This document shows positions 1 through 8,179 of a stretch of DNA of 64,000 bases, piece by piece. Each line of letters begins with the position of its first letter. The stretch's first letter is position 1. The translations under genes were made by a program, and so were the position numbers. The stretch comes from Anaerolineales bacterium (GTDB lineage: Bacteria > Chloroflexota > Anaerolineae > Anaerolineales > Villigracilaceae): positions 124,001-188,000 of the forward strand of contig JABTUU010000001.1 of the NCBI GenBank assembly GCA_015075275.1, in the 5' to 3' direction. The notes under the pieces are model-generated. The model was not told where the DNA came from, ran no database searches, and saw nothing but the letters and a program-made list of their open reading frames with translations.

Positions 1-269
1 ATGGATATCGTGTCATTGTAGGGGCGGGGTCTCTCCGCCGAGATTTCAACCAATGTCTTGAAGATTTTTTCGTCTTGATGTTCTGCGGGAAAATCGCGAA
101 GGTCAAAATCATCAACATGATTGAAAACTGATCGTCGTGGAATATAACACAATTTCATTATAAATATCTAGACTATTCAGGTTGCGGTCATTATCATGTG
201 CCTGGCTTCTAGATCAAGAAGCGCCAGCCGATTTGTCGGCTCATTCAAATCTATTCAAAGGAGTAAAAT
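1..269. other. Gene-free left edge
   Basis: No convincing reading frame is seen. Bases 18-42 are a half copy of the intergenic palindromic repeat found whole at 2745-2814 (shared TGTAGGGGCGGG core). The final bases carry a clear ribosome binding site, AAAGGAG, seven bases before the start codon at 270. Confidence 0.6.
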
Positions 270-764
270 ATGTCCTACACGATCGATGAAAGTATGAAGC
301 CCTTGTATGTTCTGCGCTTCTATGGTTACTTATCTCTTGAAAATATGAAGCAATTATTCGCCGATGTTGATACGCTGTTATCCTCTAGCGGAAAGTTTGG
401 CGTAGTAACGGTCTATAAAGCAACGGATGATCATGGGACAGATGAAGATTTCGAGAAGGACTTTGACGGAAACCTGGATGAATTGGACGACCGCGAGCAT
501 GACGATGAACACGGTCATACACATAAACACGAACCTGGCGTCGCCAGAACCTTTAAATCATGGATCGTTGCAAAGCGAGAGCGTTTTGGACAAGATTGCG
601 TGGGCTTTGCCATGGTCAGCGCGAACAGCAAGTTTGTATCCTTCTATAAACCGTTAGCGAACAAGATCATTAGCCGTATGTATAATTGCCCTGGCGCACT
701 GTTCGGTAACGAAGAAGAGGCTTTAGCTTGGGTGAAAGATAGAATGCCGCAACTAGTTGGGTGA
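270..764 (+). CDS. SpoIIAA/STAS-like protein with histidine-rich insert
   Basis: A 164-residue soluble protein. The N-terminal part (about residues 10-50) and the C-terminal part ending in a FGNEEEALAWV motif look like the SpoIIAA-like (STAS-type) fold, in which a helix of the type EEALAWL is common. An acidic and histidine-rich insert sits between about residues 53 and 90, with His at 77, 81, 83, 85 and 87. That insert could bind metal, but this is inference. The start is supported by AAAGGAG upstream. It stands alone, and no partner gene suggests a pathway. The function is not recognised beyond the fold guess. Confidence 0.6.
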   Translation: MSYTIDESMKPLYVLRFYGYLSLENMKQLFADVDTLLSSSGKFGVVTVYKATDDHGTDEDFEKDFDGNLDELDDREHDDEHGHTHKHEPGVARTFKSWIVAKRERFGQDCVGFAMVSANSKFVSFYKPLANKIISRMYNCPGALFGNEEEALAWVKDRMPQLVG

Positions 765-921
765 TCTGCCTGTTCGGCTAGTTCGCACTGTAATTCAAGG
801 CGCCTACAGAACATCCCGTCTATGTGTTACCTTGTATACTATGGTTTCGATGCGCCCTTTGTCTCCGCTACGCTCTGTTCGACCGCCAAACTATCAAACT
901 AACTAACTGCCAAACTAACCT

Positions 922-2223
922 ATGCACATCAAACGCCTCCAACTTGCCTTCATCCATACGGCTGTCGCCATCACGCTCGTGCCGATTAACAGCACGCTCA
1001 ATCGCGTGATGATCTTCGATCTCGGTTTTTCAAAAACCCTCTTCACACTGCTTGCAATCTTCCCTTACTTGCTCGCGCCGATTCAAGTTGCCATCGGCTC
1101 ATTCTCCGATCGTAACCCGATCTTCGGGTATCGTCGCACGCCGTATATTTTCGCGGGCTTGTTCCTTTGCGTGATTGGAGTCGCTGTTGCGCCGCAAGTT
1201 GCCATCCTCATTAGCAAAAACTTCACGCTGGGAATCATCGTCGGCGTCCTTGCGTTCGGCGCGTGGGGCATGGGCTACAACCTTTCCGCCGTTTCGTATT
1301 TTTCACTCGCCACCGAAGTCTCAGGGCAAAAGGGACGCGGCGCGACGATTGCTACCATGTTTTTCGTGATGGTCATCGGTCTGATCGCGACAGGCATCAC
1401 CCTTAGCCGCCTCGTGCCGACGTACACTCCCGAAGCGTTGACGCGCGCCTTCACCCTCGTCGCTGTCTCCGCCCTGACCTTGGGCCTACTCGGGCTCTTC
1501 AAGCTTGAGCCTAAATCCTCAGCAGACTCAAGTCCGCGCTCCGAAAACTATACGCTGAAAGAGATGGTCTCTGCCATCAAAGAGAATCGCGTTGCAAAAA
1601 TTTTCTTCGTTTATTTACTCTTGCTCCTCGCCGCGATTCTGGGACAGGATGTTCTCCTCGAACCCTTCGGCGCGCAAGCCTTCGGCATGACTCTCGCACA
1701 GACGTCGCGCATCGTTTCGATCAGCAGTACATTCACGTTGGTCGCGTTCATCGTCGCAGGTTTCATGGAAGGACGCGTGAACAAGAAGGTCATCGCGCAG
1801 ATCGGCAACCTCGGCGCATTGGCTGGCTTTGTCATCGTCATCGTCAGCGGATTGATGGCGTCATTGTCGCTTTTCTATATCGGCATCACTCTGTTGGGAT
1901 TCGGCACGGGCATTTCGACTGTTGCGAATCTTGCGTTGATGTTCGAGCTAACTGTCCCCGAAAAAGTCGGTTTATACATCGGCGCGTGGGGCTTCTCGAA
2001 CGGACTCTCGCGCCTCACGGGTCTGCTCATGGCGGGAGTCGTTGCCGATGTGGCGACGCGGATCACAGGTCAGGCATTGAGCGGGTATCTCGTCGTGTTC
2101 GGCATCGAAGCGACGATGTTGCTCGTCGCCGCGATCATGCTTTCGCGCATTGACGTCGGCGCGTTCAAAAAGCAGGCGCACGATACGTCGTTTGTGGATA
2201 AGGTCGCTGTTGCCGCGGAATAG
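922..2223 (+). CDS. PucC/BCH2-family MFS transporter
   Basis: A 433-residue membrane protein with about 12 hydrophobic segments. The N-terminal signatures LNRVM and SDRNPIFGYRRTPYI, and ATEVSGQKGRGA in the middle, resemble the PucC/BCH2 branch of the major facilitator superfamily. In phototrophs that branch handles delivery of (bacterio)chlorophyll or assembly of light-harvesting complexes. No other pigment gene lies in the window, so the substrate is open and it may be a non-photosynthetic relative. The upstream 157 bases hold a low-complexity tract rich in CAAACTAACTAAC-type words. No strong Shine-Dalgarno precedes the ATG. The next gene starts 29 bases after the stop. Confidence 0.65.
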   Translation: MHIKRLQLAFIHTAVAITLVPINSTLNRVMIFDLGFSKTLFTLLAIFPYLLAPIQVAIGSFSDRNPIFGYRRTPYIFAGLFLCVIGVAVAPQVAILISKNFTLGIIVGVLAFGAWGMGYNLSAVSYFSLATEVSGQKGRGATIATMFFVMVIGLIATGITLSRLVPTYTPEALTRAFTLVAVSALTLGLLGLFKLEPKSSADSSPRSENYTLKEMVSAIKENRVAKIFFVYLLLLLAAILGQDVLLEPFGAQAFGMTLAQTSRIVSISSTFTLVAFIVAGFMEGRVNKKVIAQIGNLGALAGFVIVIVSGLMASLSLFYIGITLLGFGTGISTVANLALMFELTVPEKVGLYIGAWGFSNGLSRLTGLLMAGVVADVATRITGQALSGYLVVFGIEATMLLVAAIMLSRIDVGAFKKQAHDTSFVDKVAVAAE

Positions 2224-2240
2224 AATCAAATCATGCGGTG

Positions 2241-2246
2241 TATAAT
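2241..2246 (+). promoter_or_regulatory. -10 box for a leaderless transcript
   Basis: TATAAT ends six bases (CGTCGC) before the ATG at 2253, so transcription would begin at or next to the start codon. The same TANAAT-CGTCGC-ATG arrangement occurs at rsmI (22231). Confidence 0.55.
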
Positions 2247-2252
2247 CGTCGC

Positions 2253-2741
2253 ATGATCCTCGATCTTCCCCTCATTCTCGAAACTCGCAAAAATCACGCG
2301 CTCGAACACGCCACGCTTCATATCCTTGCGCGCAAATACAAAAATCAATCCATGGCGGGACATTCCAACCCGACGGGATTTTTTCTGCTCGGCGACGTTC
2401 CCACCGACGACGTGATCGCCTGCGCGAACGAAGCGCACACGCGACTCATCGCAGGCGAAAGCGGACTCGCCGTCCACGAGGGATGCGGAACGAATCTCGT
2501 CGTCGCCACGCTTCTTCCCGCGACCTTCGCCTGGATGCCCCTCCGTGGAGCACGCTCCACCTTCTGGCGCGTTGGGCTGATCCCCTTTGCATTGGTATTA
2601 GCTGTTTTCGGATATTTGTTGAGCCGTCCGCTTGGACCGTGGCTTCAAAGATACATCACCACCGAAGAAGACTTGGGCAACATGCAAATCACGGATATTC
2701 GTTTGGTTCGCAAAGGTGTTCATCGAATCATCACGAAATGA
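2253..2741 (+). CDS. DUF6391-like membrane protein
   Basis: A 162-residue protein. The N-terminal half has the motifs KNHALEHATLH and GHSNPTGFFLLGDV, then a conserved HEGCGTN. Two hydrophobic segments follow (about residues 75-90 and 105-125). The histidine/cysteine-containing N-terminus followed by membrane helices resembles the uncharacterised DUF6391 family of Chloroflexota and cyanobacteria. I chose ATG 2253, placed directly after a -10 box, over an in-frame GTG at 2238 that lies before the -10 box. It probably sits at the membrane; the function is unknown. Confidence 0.6.
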   Translation: MILDLPLILETRKNHALEHATLHILARKYKNQSMAGHSNPTGFFLLGDVPTDDVIACANEAHTRLIAGESGLAVHEGCGTNLVVATLLPATFAWMPLRGARSTFWRVGLIPFALVLAVFGYLLSRPLGPWLQRYITTEEDLGNMQITDIRLVRKGVHRIITK

Positions 2742-2744
2742 TCG

Positions 2745-2814
2745 TGTAGGGGCGGGATCTCCTCGCCCAATATTTTGAATTGAACAAGTTGGGCGAGAGA
2801 ACCTCGCCCCTACA
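2745..2814. repeat. Intergenic inverted repeat, TGTAGGGGCG family
   Basis: Two 26-base arms (2745-2770 and 2789-2814) are inverted copies differing at about five positions, around an 18-base AT-rich centre. A half copy is seen at 18-42. It fills the gap before holA and could fold in RNA or DNA. It looks like a dispersed non-coding element rather than a terminator, since no T-run follows. Confidence 0.75.
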
Positions 2815-2820
2815 AAACCC

Positions 2821-3789
2821 ATGCCCAACCTCTACTTCCTCTTCGGTAACGACGAATTCGCCATCTCGCGCAAACTCAAGGACTTCGACGCGGATTTCAC
2901 CGACCCTACCAGCGCGGACATGAACACCGCCCGCCTCGACGCGCGTTCGATGAGCGAAACCGACTTGAACACCGCCGTCAATGTCATGCCGTTCCTCGCC
3001 AAGCGACGGTTGGTCTTGCTGGCAAATCCATCCTCGAAATACAACAACGCTTCATCGAGAAAGAAATTTTTTGAGTTCATCGAAAAAGCGCCAGAGACAA
3101 CTCGTGTCGTGATGTATGAATCGGTCGAGCCGCGTGATGCCGACAAACACTGGCTGGTCAAATGGGCGGAGAAGAACAGCAAACTGATCCAGACCAAAGC
3201 CTTCATGCTCCCGAAACTCAGGGACATGACAGGCTGGATCGTGAACGAAACAAAAAATCAAGGCGGAGGGATCGAGCCGCGCGCCGCGGAAATGCTCAAA
3301 GACATGGTCGGCGTGGACACGCGTCAGGCGGGGATGGAAATATCGAAGTTGTTGGCGTATGTCAATTGGGCGCGGACGGTGACGGTTGCCGATGTGGAAG
3401 CGGTGTGCATCGTCACATCACAGCAATCGGTGTTCGATTTTGTGGACGCGTTATCGAACGGCAATGGCAAATCGGCGCAACATCTTTTGCATCGTCTGCT
3501 CGAAACCGAAGACCCATTCTCGTTGTGGGGGATGGTGGTGCGGCAATTCCGCTTGTTGATTCAAGCGCGAGAGATCCTCGATGGACGCGGCAACAAGGAC
3601 GATGTTGCCCGCGCGCTGAGTGTGCATCCCTTCGTGGCAGAGAAGACCACGCAACAAGCGACGCGCTTTTCCATCGAGTCACTTGAAAGCATTTATCGCA
3701 AGTTGTTGCGGATTGACGAGGGGGTCAAAACAGGACAGTCCACGCTGGAGTTGGCGATGGATACGCTGGTGGTGGAGTTGGCGGGATAA
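2821..3789 (+). CDS. holA: DNA polymerase III subunit delta
   Basis: A 322-residue protein matching the length and layout of HolA, the clamp-loader wrench subunit that opens the sliding clamp. The N-terminal YFLFGNDEFAI segment, a central EISKLLAYV helix and the C-terminal collar domain with LEDPFSLWGM-like and ELAMDTLVVEL helices are typical. The clamp-loader delta subunit lacks a P-loop, and none is seen here. No Shine-Dalgarno is visible before the ATG, which follows a palindromic repeat by six bases. The gene ends at a hairpin (3798-3828). Confidence 0.9.
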   Translation: MPNLYFLFGNDEFAISRKLKDFDADFTDPTSADMNTARLDARSMSETDLNTAVNVMPFLAKRRLVLLANPSSKYNNASSRKKFFEFIEKAPETTRVVMYESVEPRDADKHWLVKWAEKNSKLIQTKAFMLPKLRDMTGWIVNETKNQGGGIEPRAAEMLKDMVGVDTRQAGMEISKLLAYVNWARTVTVADVEAVCIVTSQQSVFDFVDALSNGNGKSAQHLLHRLLETEDPFSLWGMVVRQFRLLIQAREILDGRGNKDDVARALSVHPFVAEKTTQQATRFSIESLESIYRKLLRIDEGVKTGQSTLELAMDTLVVELAG

Positions 3790-3797
3790 TCAAAAAA

Positions 3798-3828
3798 GAC
3801 CTAACAGGTTTCCGAAACCTGTTAGGTC
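3798..3828. terminator. Perfect hairpin between holA and the ATL gene
   Basis: The arms GACCTAACAGGTTT and AAACCTGTTAGGTC are perfect 14-base complements with a CCG loop. It lies between convergent genes, so it could end transcripts from both sides. On the minus strand a run of T follows (AAAAAA at 3792-3797 on plus), and a weak TTTT lies on the plus side. The AACAGGTTT core resembles a dispersed repeat, so it may also be a mobile palindrome. Confidence 0.6.
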
Positions 3829-3837
3829 TGCATGTTT

Positions 3838-4230
3838 TCAAAACAAACTTTCTTGCCTCGGCTCATCCGCCTCACCCAAGCCTCTCCACCCAAACTTCTT
3901 CAAATCCACTTTATCTTTCACGAACACAACGCCTTCCTCTTCGAGCAAGAGACGTTGCCTCTCCGCGCCCGCGCGTTCGCTGATCTTCCCTTGCGAGTTG
4001 ATGACTCTCTGCCACGGCACATCGTCGGGACAGTTCGCCATCGCGCCTCCCACCCAACGCGGACCAAATGCCTTATACGCCTCGAACTCCACGCCATTCG
4101 GCGGCGGAAGCATCAACGCGATCTGTCCGTACGACGCAACCTTCCCGCGCGGAATTTGCCGCACAAGAGTCCACACTTGTTCGTAATAGGCTTGCTGGTT
4201 GGGAGGGGAGATATAACGAATAGCATCCAT
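3838..4230 (-). CDS. Alkyltransferase-like protein (ATL)
   Basis: A 130-residue protein with only the DNA-binding domain of the O6-alkylguanine-DNA alkyltransferase family (PRGKVASYGQIA, then VGGAMANCPDDVPWQRVINSQG). The usual PCHRV active-site motif reads PWQRV: tryptophan replaces the alkyl-accepting cysteine, as in known ATL proteins. Those bind O6-alkylguanine and flag it for nucleotide excision repair instead of repairing it directly. The start ATG lies only seven bases after surE ends, so the two genes probably form one operon. A catalytic methyltransferase is excluded by the missing Cys. Confidence 0.85.
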   Translation of the reverse strand: MDAIRYISPPNQQAYYEQVWTLVRQIPRGKVASYGQIALMLPPPNGVEFEAYKAFGPRWVGGAMANCPDDVPWQRVINSQGKISERAGAERQRLLLEEEGVVFVKDKVDLKKFGWRGLGEADEPRQESLF

Positions 4231-4237
4231 AGCCAGC

Positions 4238-4999
4238 CTAAAAACTCCACTCTTTCAACGCATCCATTGCTTTGTAATTTGTCAGATCTAATTGCAACGG
4301 CGTGATGGAAACATAGCCCGCGTTCAATGCGCCGAAGTCGGTGCCGGGTTCGTCTACACCGGTGGGCGCATCGCCGCCAATCCAATAATATGGCTTGCCG
4401 CGCGGATCGAGTCGTTTATCGAGCGCGTCGCGATAGACGCGCAATCCCTGCCGCGTGATCATGTATCCTTTCAGTTCCTCTTCTTTCAAGTATGGCACGT
4501 TGACGTTGATCACAACATCGTTAGGCAATCCGTTGGCAATGACGCGCTCCGCGATATGCCGCGCGACGATAGCGGCCGTAGAGTAATCCAATGCGCCTTT
4601 ATGCCCGTCGGGCGATTCGAGCGAGACGGCGATTCCGCGCACGCCTGTAATGACCGCTTCCATTGCGGCGGTGACAGTGCCCGAGTAGGTAATATCGTGT
4701 CCCAAATTTCCGTGTGGGTTGATGCCTGAAATAACTAGATCAACCGAGTCGGTCAACCCTAAAAGCGGCAGCGCGACGCAATCTGATGGTGCGCCGTCGG
4801 AGGTGAACGCGATTGATCCATCGGCAAGCGGCGTTTCGCGCACTCGTAAAGGATGTTCCAGCGTTTTCACATGTCCCGAAGCAGACCAATTCTTATCGGG
4901 CGCAAACACGGTCACTTTGCCCAGTTTGCGGATCTCTTGTGCGAGGGCGAGCAGTCCGGGCGCTTGTACGCCGTCGTCGTTGGTTACTAAAATATGCAT
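4238..4999 (-). CDS. surE: 5'/3'-nucleotidase SurE
   Basis: A 253-residue protein with the SurE signature at the very N-terminus (MHILVTNDDGVQAPG), the metal-binding DD pair, and SGINPHGNLGHDITYSGTV around residues 90-110. SurE is a metal-dependent phosphatase on nucleoside 5'- and 3'-monophosphates. I chose ATG 4999 because it gives the canonical N-terminus; an in-frame GTG at 5011 adds four residues. It is likely first in an operon with the ATL gene downstream. The C-terminal half, with the TDFGALNAGYVSITPLQ segment, is complete. Confidence 0.93.
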   Translation of the reverse strand: MHILVTNDDGVQAPGLLALAQEIRKLGKVTVFAPDKNWSASGHVKTLEHPLRVRETPLADGSIAFTSDGAPSDCVALPLLGLTDSVDLVISGINPHGNLGHDITYSGTVTAAMEAVITGVRGIAVSLESPDGHKGALDYSTAAIVARHIAERVIANGLPNDVVINVNVPYLKEEELKGYMITRQGLRVYRDALDKRLDPRGKPYYWIGGDAPTGVDEPGTDFGALNAGYVSITPLQLDLTNYKAMDALKEWSF

Positions 5000-5293
5000 A
5001 GGGGATCTCACTCAAGTCTTGAATTTATATCGTTCAAGCGACAGCCTGCGCTGGATAGATTTTGAACGCTCGGCAACGCTGCTAAGGCAATGACATGTGA
5101 AGTATCGAAAATTTCTTGGCGATGCTTTAGAACCGCAGCCTCACAAATCATGTTCGCAACGGATTGTATCATAGGCGCGTTTGAAACAATTTGCGCTCCA
5201 TGTAAGCGTATGCGTTGCATGGATGCGTTTTATGTGCGATATTCTGAAAGCCATCTACGATTAATGAGAAATTTCTACGCAGTGGATTTATAC

Positions 5294-5299
5294 TATAAT
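5294..5299 (+). promoter_or_regulatory. -10 box for leaderless kinase mRNA
   Basis: TATAAT is separated by seven bases from the ATG at 5307, and no Shine-Dalgarno is present. No good -35 box is seen. The remaining intergenic sequence 5012-5293 shows no gene. Confidence 0.5.
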
Positions 5300-5306
5300 T
5301 TGTTCA

Positions 5307-7205
5307 ATGAGCGATAGTATGCAAACAACGAGAAAGAATGACGAATGTCGCCTGTCTGGCGATCAAGCGGCAAGCGAGAAGGATGCGCGGCGATACGCAT
5401 CGGTTCTAAGAGTGGTTGCCGAGGCGGCGAAATACCTGTTAAGATCTACGGACTGGAGAATAGAAGTTGACGCGATCTTAAAAAGTTTAGGCGAGGCGAT
5501 CGAAGCCAGTCATGCGTATTTGTTCGAGAATCATCGCAGCGCCGACGGCGCTCGCGTAACTTCTTTGCGATTTGAATGGGGCGAACATTCGACCTCGCTC
5601 GGCGCTGGAGCCGCAGGTTATCAGAATATCCCTTTGAATAACGGCGATCTTAATGGTTGGTACGATGCGCTCAATGCGGGGCTGCCCTATGTAGGCGATG
5701 TGCAACGCACGTCGCCGAGAGATATGCGCTTTCTCCAGAAGTCAGGCTTAAAGGCGCTGCTGGATGTTCCGATCTATGTGAACGGATTGTGGTGGGGAAT
5801 TATCGGATTCGACGACGTGGAACATGCTCGAATATGGTCGGATGTGGAAATAGACGCTTTAGAAGCCGCGGCGAATGTGCTTGGCGCGGCGATTCAGCGT
5901 CAACTGGCGGATGTTGAGGTGAGAGCGCGCGAACAGAAATATCGCGTTCTCTATGAGACCGCTGAGAAGCAAGCGCAAGAACTTGCCCTGCTGGGCAATG
6001 TGCGCAATGTGATGTTGCAAGAGTTGGATTTATCCACGCTATTGCGGAAAGTGGTGGAAACTATTGCCGAATCGTTTAAGTACGCATTAGTGAGCGTGCT
6101 GCTGTTGGAAGGCGATGAGTTGGTCCTTCAGCATCAGGTTGGGTATGAAGCTAAAGCATTGAGAATTGCGGTGACGACCGGCGTCTCGGGGCGCGTAGCG
6201 CGCACAGGCAAGGGGGCTCTCGTGGAAGATGTGCGCGCCGACCCGGATTTTATTTCTGTCTTTGAGGGAGTCCTTTCGCAGATTTGCGTTCCCTTGTCAA
6301 CCGATGGGCGCGTGGCGGGTGTGTTAAATGTGGAAAGCGCTCATGACGTCAAATTGACTCAATCGGATTTCCGCTTGATCGAGGCGCTGAGCCAACACAT
6401 TGGCATTGCGATGGGGCGGGCTCGTTTGTACGCCAATGTTCAACATGAACTGGAAGCGCGCAAGCAGGCGGAAATTGAGCGCGAGAAATTGATCGCCGAA
6501 CTTGCTTCCAAGAACGCTGAACTTGAACGGTTCACTTATACGGTATCGCACGACCTTAAGGCTCCGCTCTTTACTATCCGAGGTTTTCTGGGCTATCTGG
6601 AAAAAGACTTGCAAGAAGGGAGATACGATCGCCTTCAGAAAGATATACAGCGTATTGTAGATGCGGCTGAGAAAATGCAACAATTGCTCGATGATCTGCT
6701 GGACCTTTCGCGGGTAGGGCGGATGGTGAACGAACCGGTTGAAATTTGTATGAATGATCTGGCAAAAGAAGCGATCGCGCTTGTACAAGGGCAGATACGC
6801 AAATGGAACGTGACTGTGCAGACACAAGAGAACCTTCCCATTGTCTATGGCGATCGTCAGAGAATCCTCGAAGTCTTGCAAAACCTAGTGGACAACGCCG
6901 TTAAGTTTATGGGCGCTCAGCCAGCTCCCCGTATAGAGATCGGACAAGCGGGCGCGGAGGGCGATATGTGTGTTTTCTTCGTGCGCGATAACGGCGTAGG
7001 CATTTCGAGCAAGCACTTTGAGCGGATTTTCGGATTATTCAATAAACTTGACCCTAAGTCGGAAGGCACTGGCATTGGGTTGGCGCTCATTAAACGAATT
7101 ATCGAATTTCACGGCGGTCGGATCTGGGTCGAGAGCGAAGCGGGGCAAGGCTCGACGTTTTACTTCACGCTCCCCGCTCAACCGAAGCCTAATTCTGTAC
7201 TATAA
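5307..7205 (+). CDS. Sensor histidine kinase with two GAF domains
   Basis: A 632-residue cytoplasmic kinase without membrane segments. Order: GAF domain 1 (about 40-205), a short coiled coil, GAF domain 2 (about 225-375), a coiled coil rich in Glu/Arg (375-405), HisKA with phospho-acceptor His415 in VSHDLKAPLF, and HATPase (about 510-625) with N box LQNLVDNAVKF, G1 DNGVGISS and G2 GTGIGLALIK. GAF domains suggest a small ligand, light or redox signal, but no chromophore cysteine can be assigned. There is no receiver domain and no response regulator adjacent, so it is an orphan. The kinase type resembles phytochrome-like kinases by the HisKA region. Confidence 0.88.
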   Translation: MSDSMQTTRKNDECRLSGDQAASEKDARRYASVLRVVAEAAKYLLRSTDWRIEVDAILKSLGEAIEASHAYLFENHRSADGARVTSLRFEWGEHSTSLGAGAAGYQNIPLNNGDLNGWYDALNAGLPYVGDVQRTSPRDMRFLQKSGLKALLDVPIYVNGLWWGIIGFDDVEHARIWSDVEIDALEAAANVLGAAIQRQLADVEVRAREQKYRVLYETAEKQAQELALLGNVRNVMLQELDLSTLLRKVVETIAESFKYALVSVLLLEGDELVLQHQVGYEAKALRIAVTTGVSGRVARTGKGALVEDVRADPDFISVFEGVLSQICVPLSTDGRVAGVLNVESAHDVKLTQSDFRLIEALSQHIGIAMGRARLYANVQHELEARKQAEIEREKLIAELASKNAELERFTYTVSHDLKAPLFTIRGFLGYLEKDLQEGRYDRLQKDIQRIVDAAEKMQQLLDDLLDLSRVGRMVNEPVEICMNDLAKEAIALVQGQIRKWNVTVQTQENLPIVYGDRQRILEVLQNLVDNAVKFMGAQPAPRIEIGQAGAEGDMCVFFVRDNGVGISSKHFERIFGLFNKLDPKSEGTGIGLALIKRIIEFHGGRIWVESEAGQGSTFYFTLPAQPKPNSVL

Positions 7206-7234
7206 TTAAGTATCCTCTTTTTAGGAATTACTAT

Positions 7235-8134
7235 ATGAAACATGCTGTGAGCGTTAGTCTCGGTTCTTCCACCCGCAACAAGACGGTCGAGGTTGATTTG
7301 TTGGGCGAGACAGTACGGATTGAACGTATTGGCACAGACGGCGATGAAGCGAAAGCCCGTCAACTATTCCGAGAAATGGATGGAAAGGTGGATGCGTTCG
7401 GCGTCGGCGGGATTGACTTAGGCGTCGCCACGCCTTGGAAGTGGTATCCGTTGTATAGCGCGCTTAAGTTAGTGCAAGATGTAAAGCAGACGCCCTGCGT
7501 AGATGGGAATGGAATACGCGAGACGCTTGAAACGCGCGTGATGCAGTGGGTGGAGCGGAAAATCGGCGATGAGATTCAGCCTAAAACGGCTTTTCTGGTC
7601 GCGGGTATTACGCGCTACGGCATGACTGAGTCGTTCGTCAATGCGGGATACCAATGCGTCTTCGGCGATCTAATGTTCGGATTAGACATTCCTATGGCAA
7701 TTCAGTCTATGCGTTCGCTTAATGCCGCCGCTAGAATTTTGATGCCGATCGTGGGGCGGATGCCGCTTAGCATGTTATATCCTACCGGTGAAAAGCAGGA
7801 AAAAATCACACCTAAATACGAAAAATACTATCAAGGCAATACCGTGACCGGCGGCGACTTCCTTTACGTAAAGCAACATCTGCCAGACGATATGCGCGGT
7901 AAGATCATCGTTACTAATACGACCACGCCTGCCGATGTGGAAGCCCTTAAGCAACGCGGCGTCAAATATCTCGTGACGACGACTCTGGAGTTGGACGGGC
8001 GCACATTCGGCACGAATATGATGGAAGCGGCGCTGATAGCCGTCGCCGGTAAAGGACGCGCTTTAACAAATGCCGAATTGAACGACCTCATTGACCGCCT
8101 TGGGCTTGAACCGCAGCTGCGGAAATTAAATTAG
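7235..8134 (+). CDS. Conserved protein of the family labelled quinate 5-dehydrogenase
   Basis: A 299-residue soluble protein. Its overall sequence (N-terminal VSVSLGSSTRNKTVEVDLLG, central GVGGIDLGV, C-terminal NTTTPADVEALKQRGVKYLV and a GRTFGTNMMEA segment) resembles proteins usually labelled quinate 5-dehydrogenase, a label I consider unproven. No shikimate/quinate pathway gene lies nearby. The ribosome binding site AGGAATTACTAT precedes the ATG. A TATAAT at 7200-7205 overlaps the kinase stop codon and may be its own promoter. The nucleotidyltransferase gene follows after 45 bases and may be co-transcribed. Confidence 0.55.
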   Translation: MKHAVSVSLGSSTRNKTVEVDLLGETVRIERIGTDGDEAKARQLFREMDGKVDAFGVGGIDLGVATPWKWYPLYSALKLVQDVKQTPCVDGNGIRETLETRVMQWVERKIGDEIQPKTAFLVAGITRYGMTESFVNAGYQCVFGDLMFGLDIPMAIQSMRSLNAAARILMPIVGRMPLSMLYPTGEKQEKITPKYEKYYQGNTVTGGDFLYVKQHLPDDMRGKIIVTNTTTPADVEALKQRGVKYLVTTTLELDGRTFGTNMMEAALIAVAGKGRALTNAELNDLIDRLGLEPQLRKLN

Positions 8135-8179
8135 ACGAAGCCCGGCGCGCGTTTTTATCACGTTTGACAAGGAGACTAC

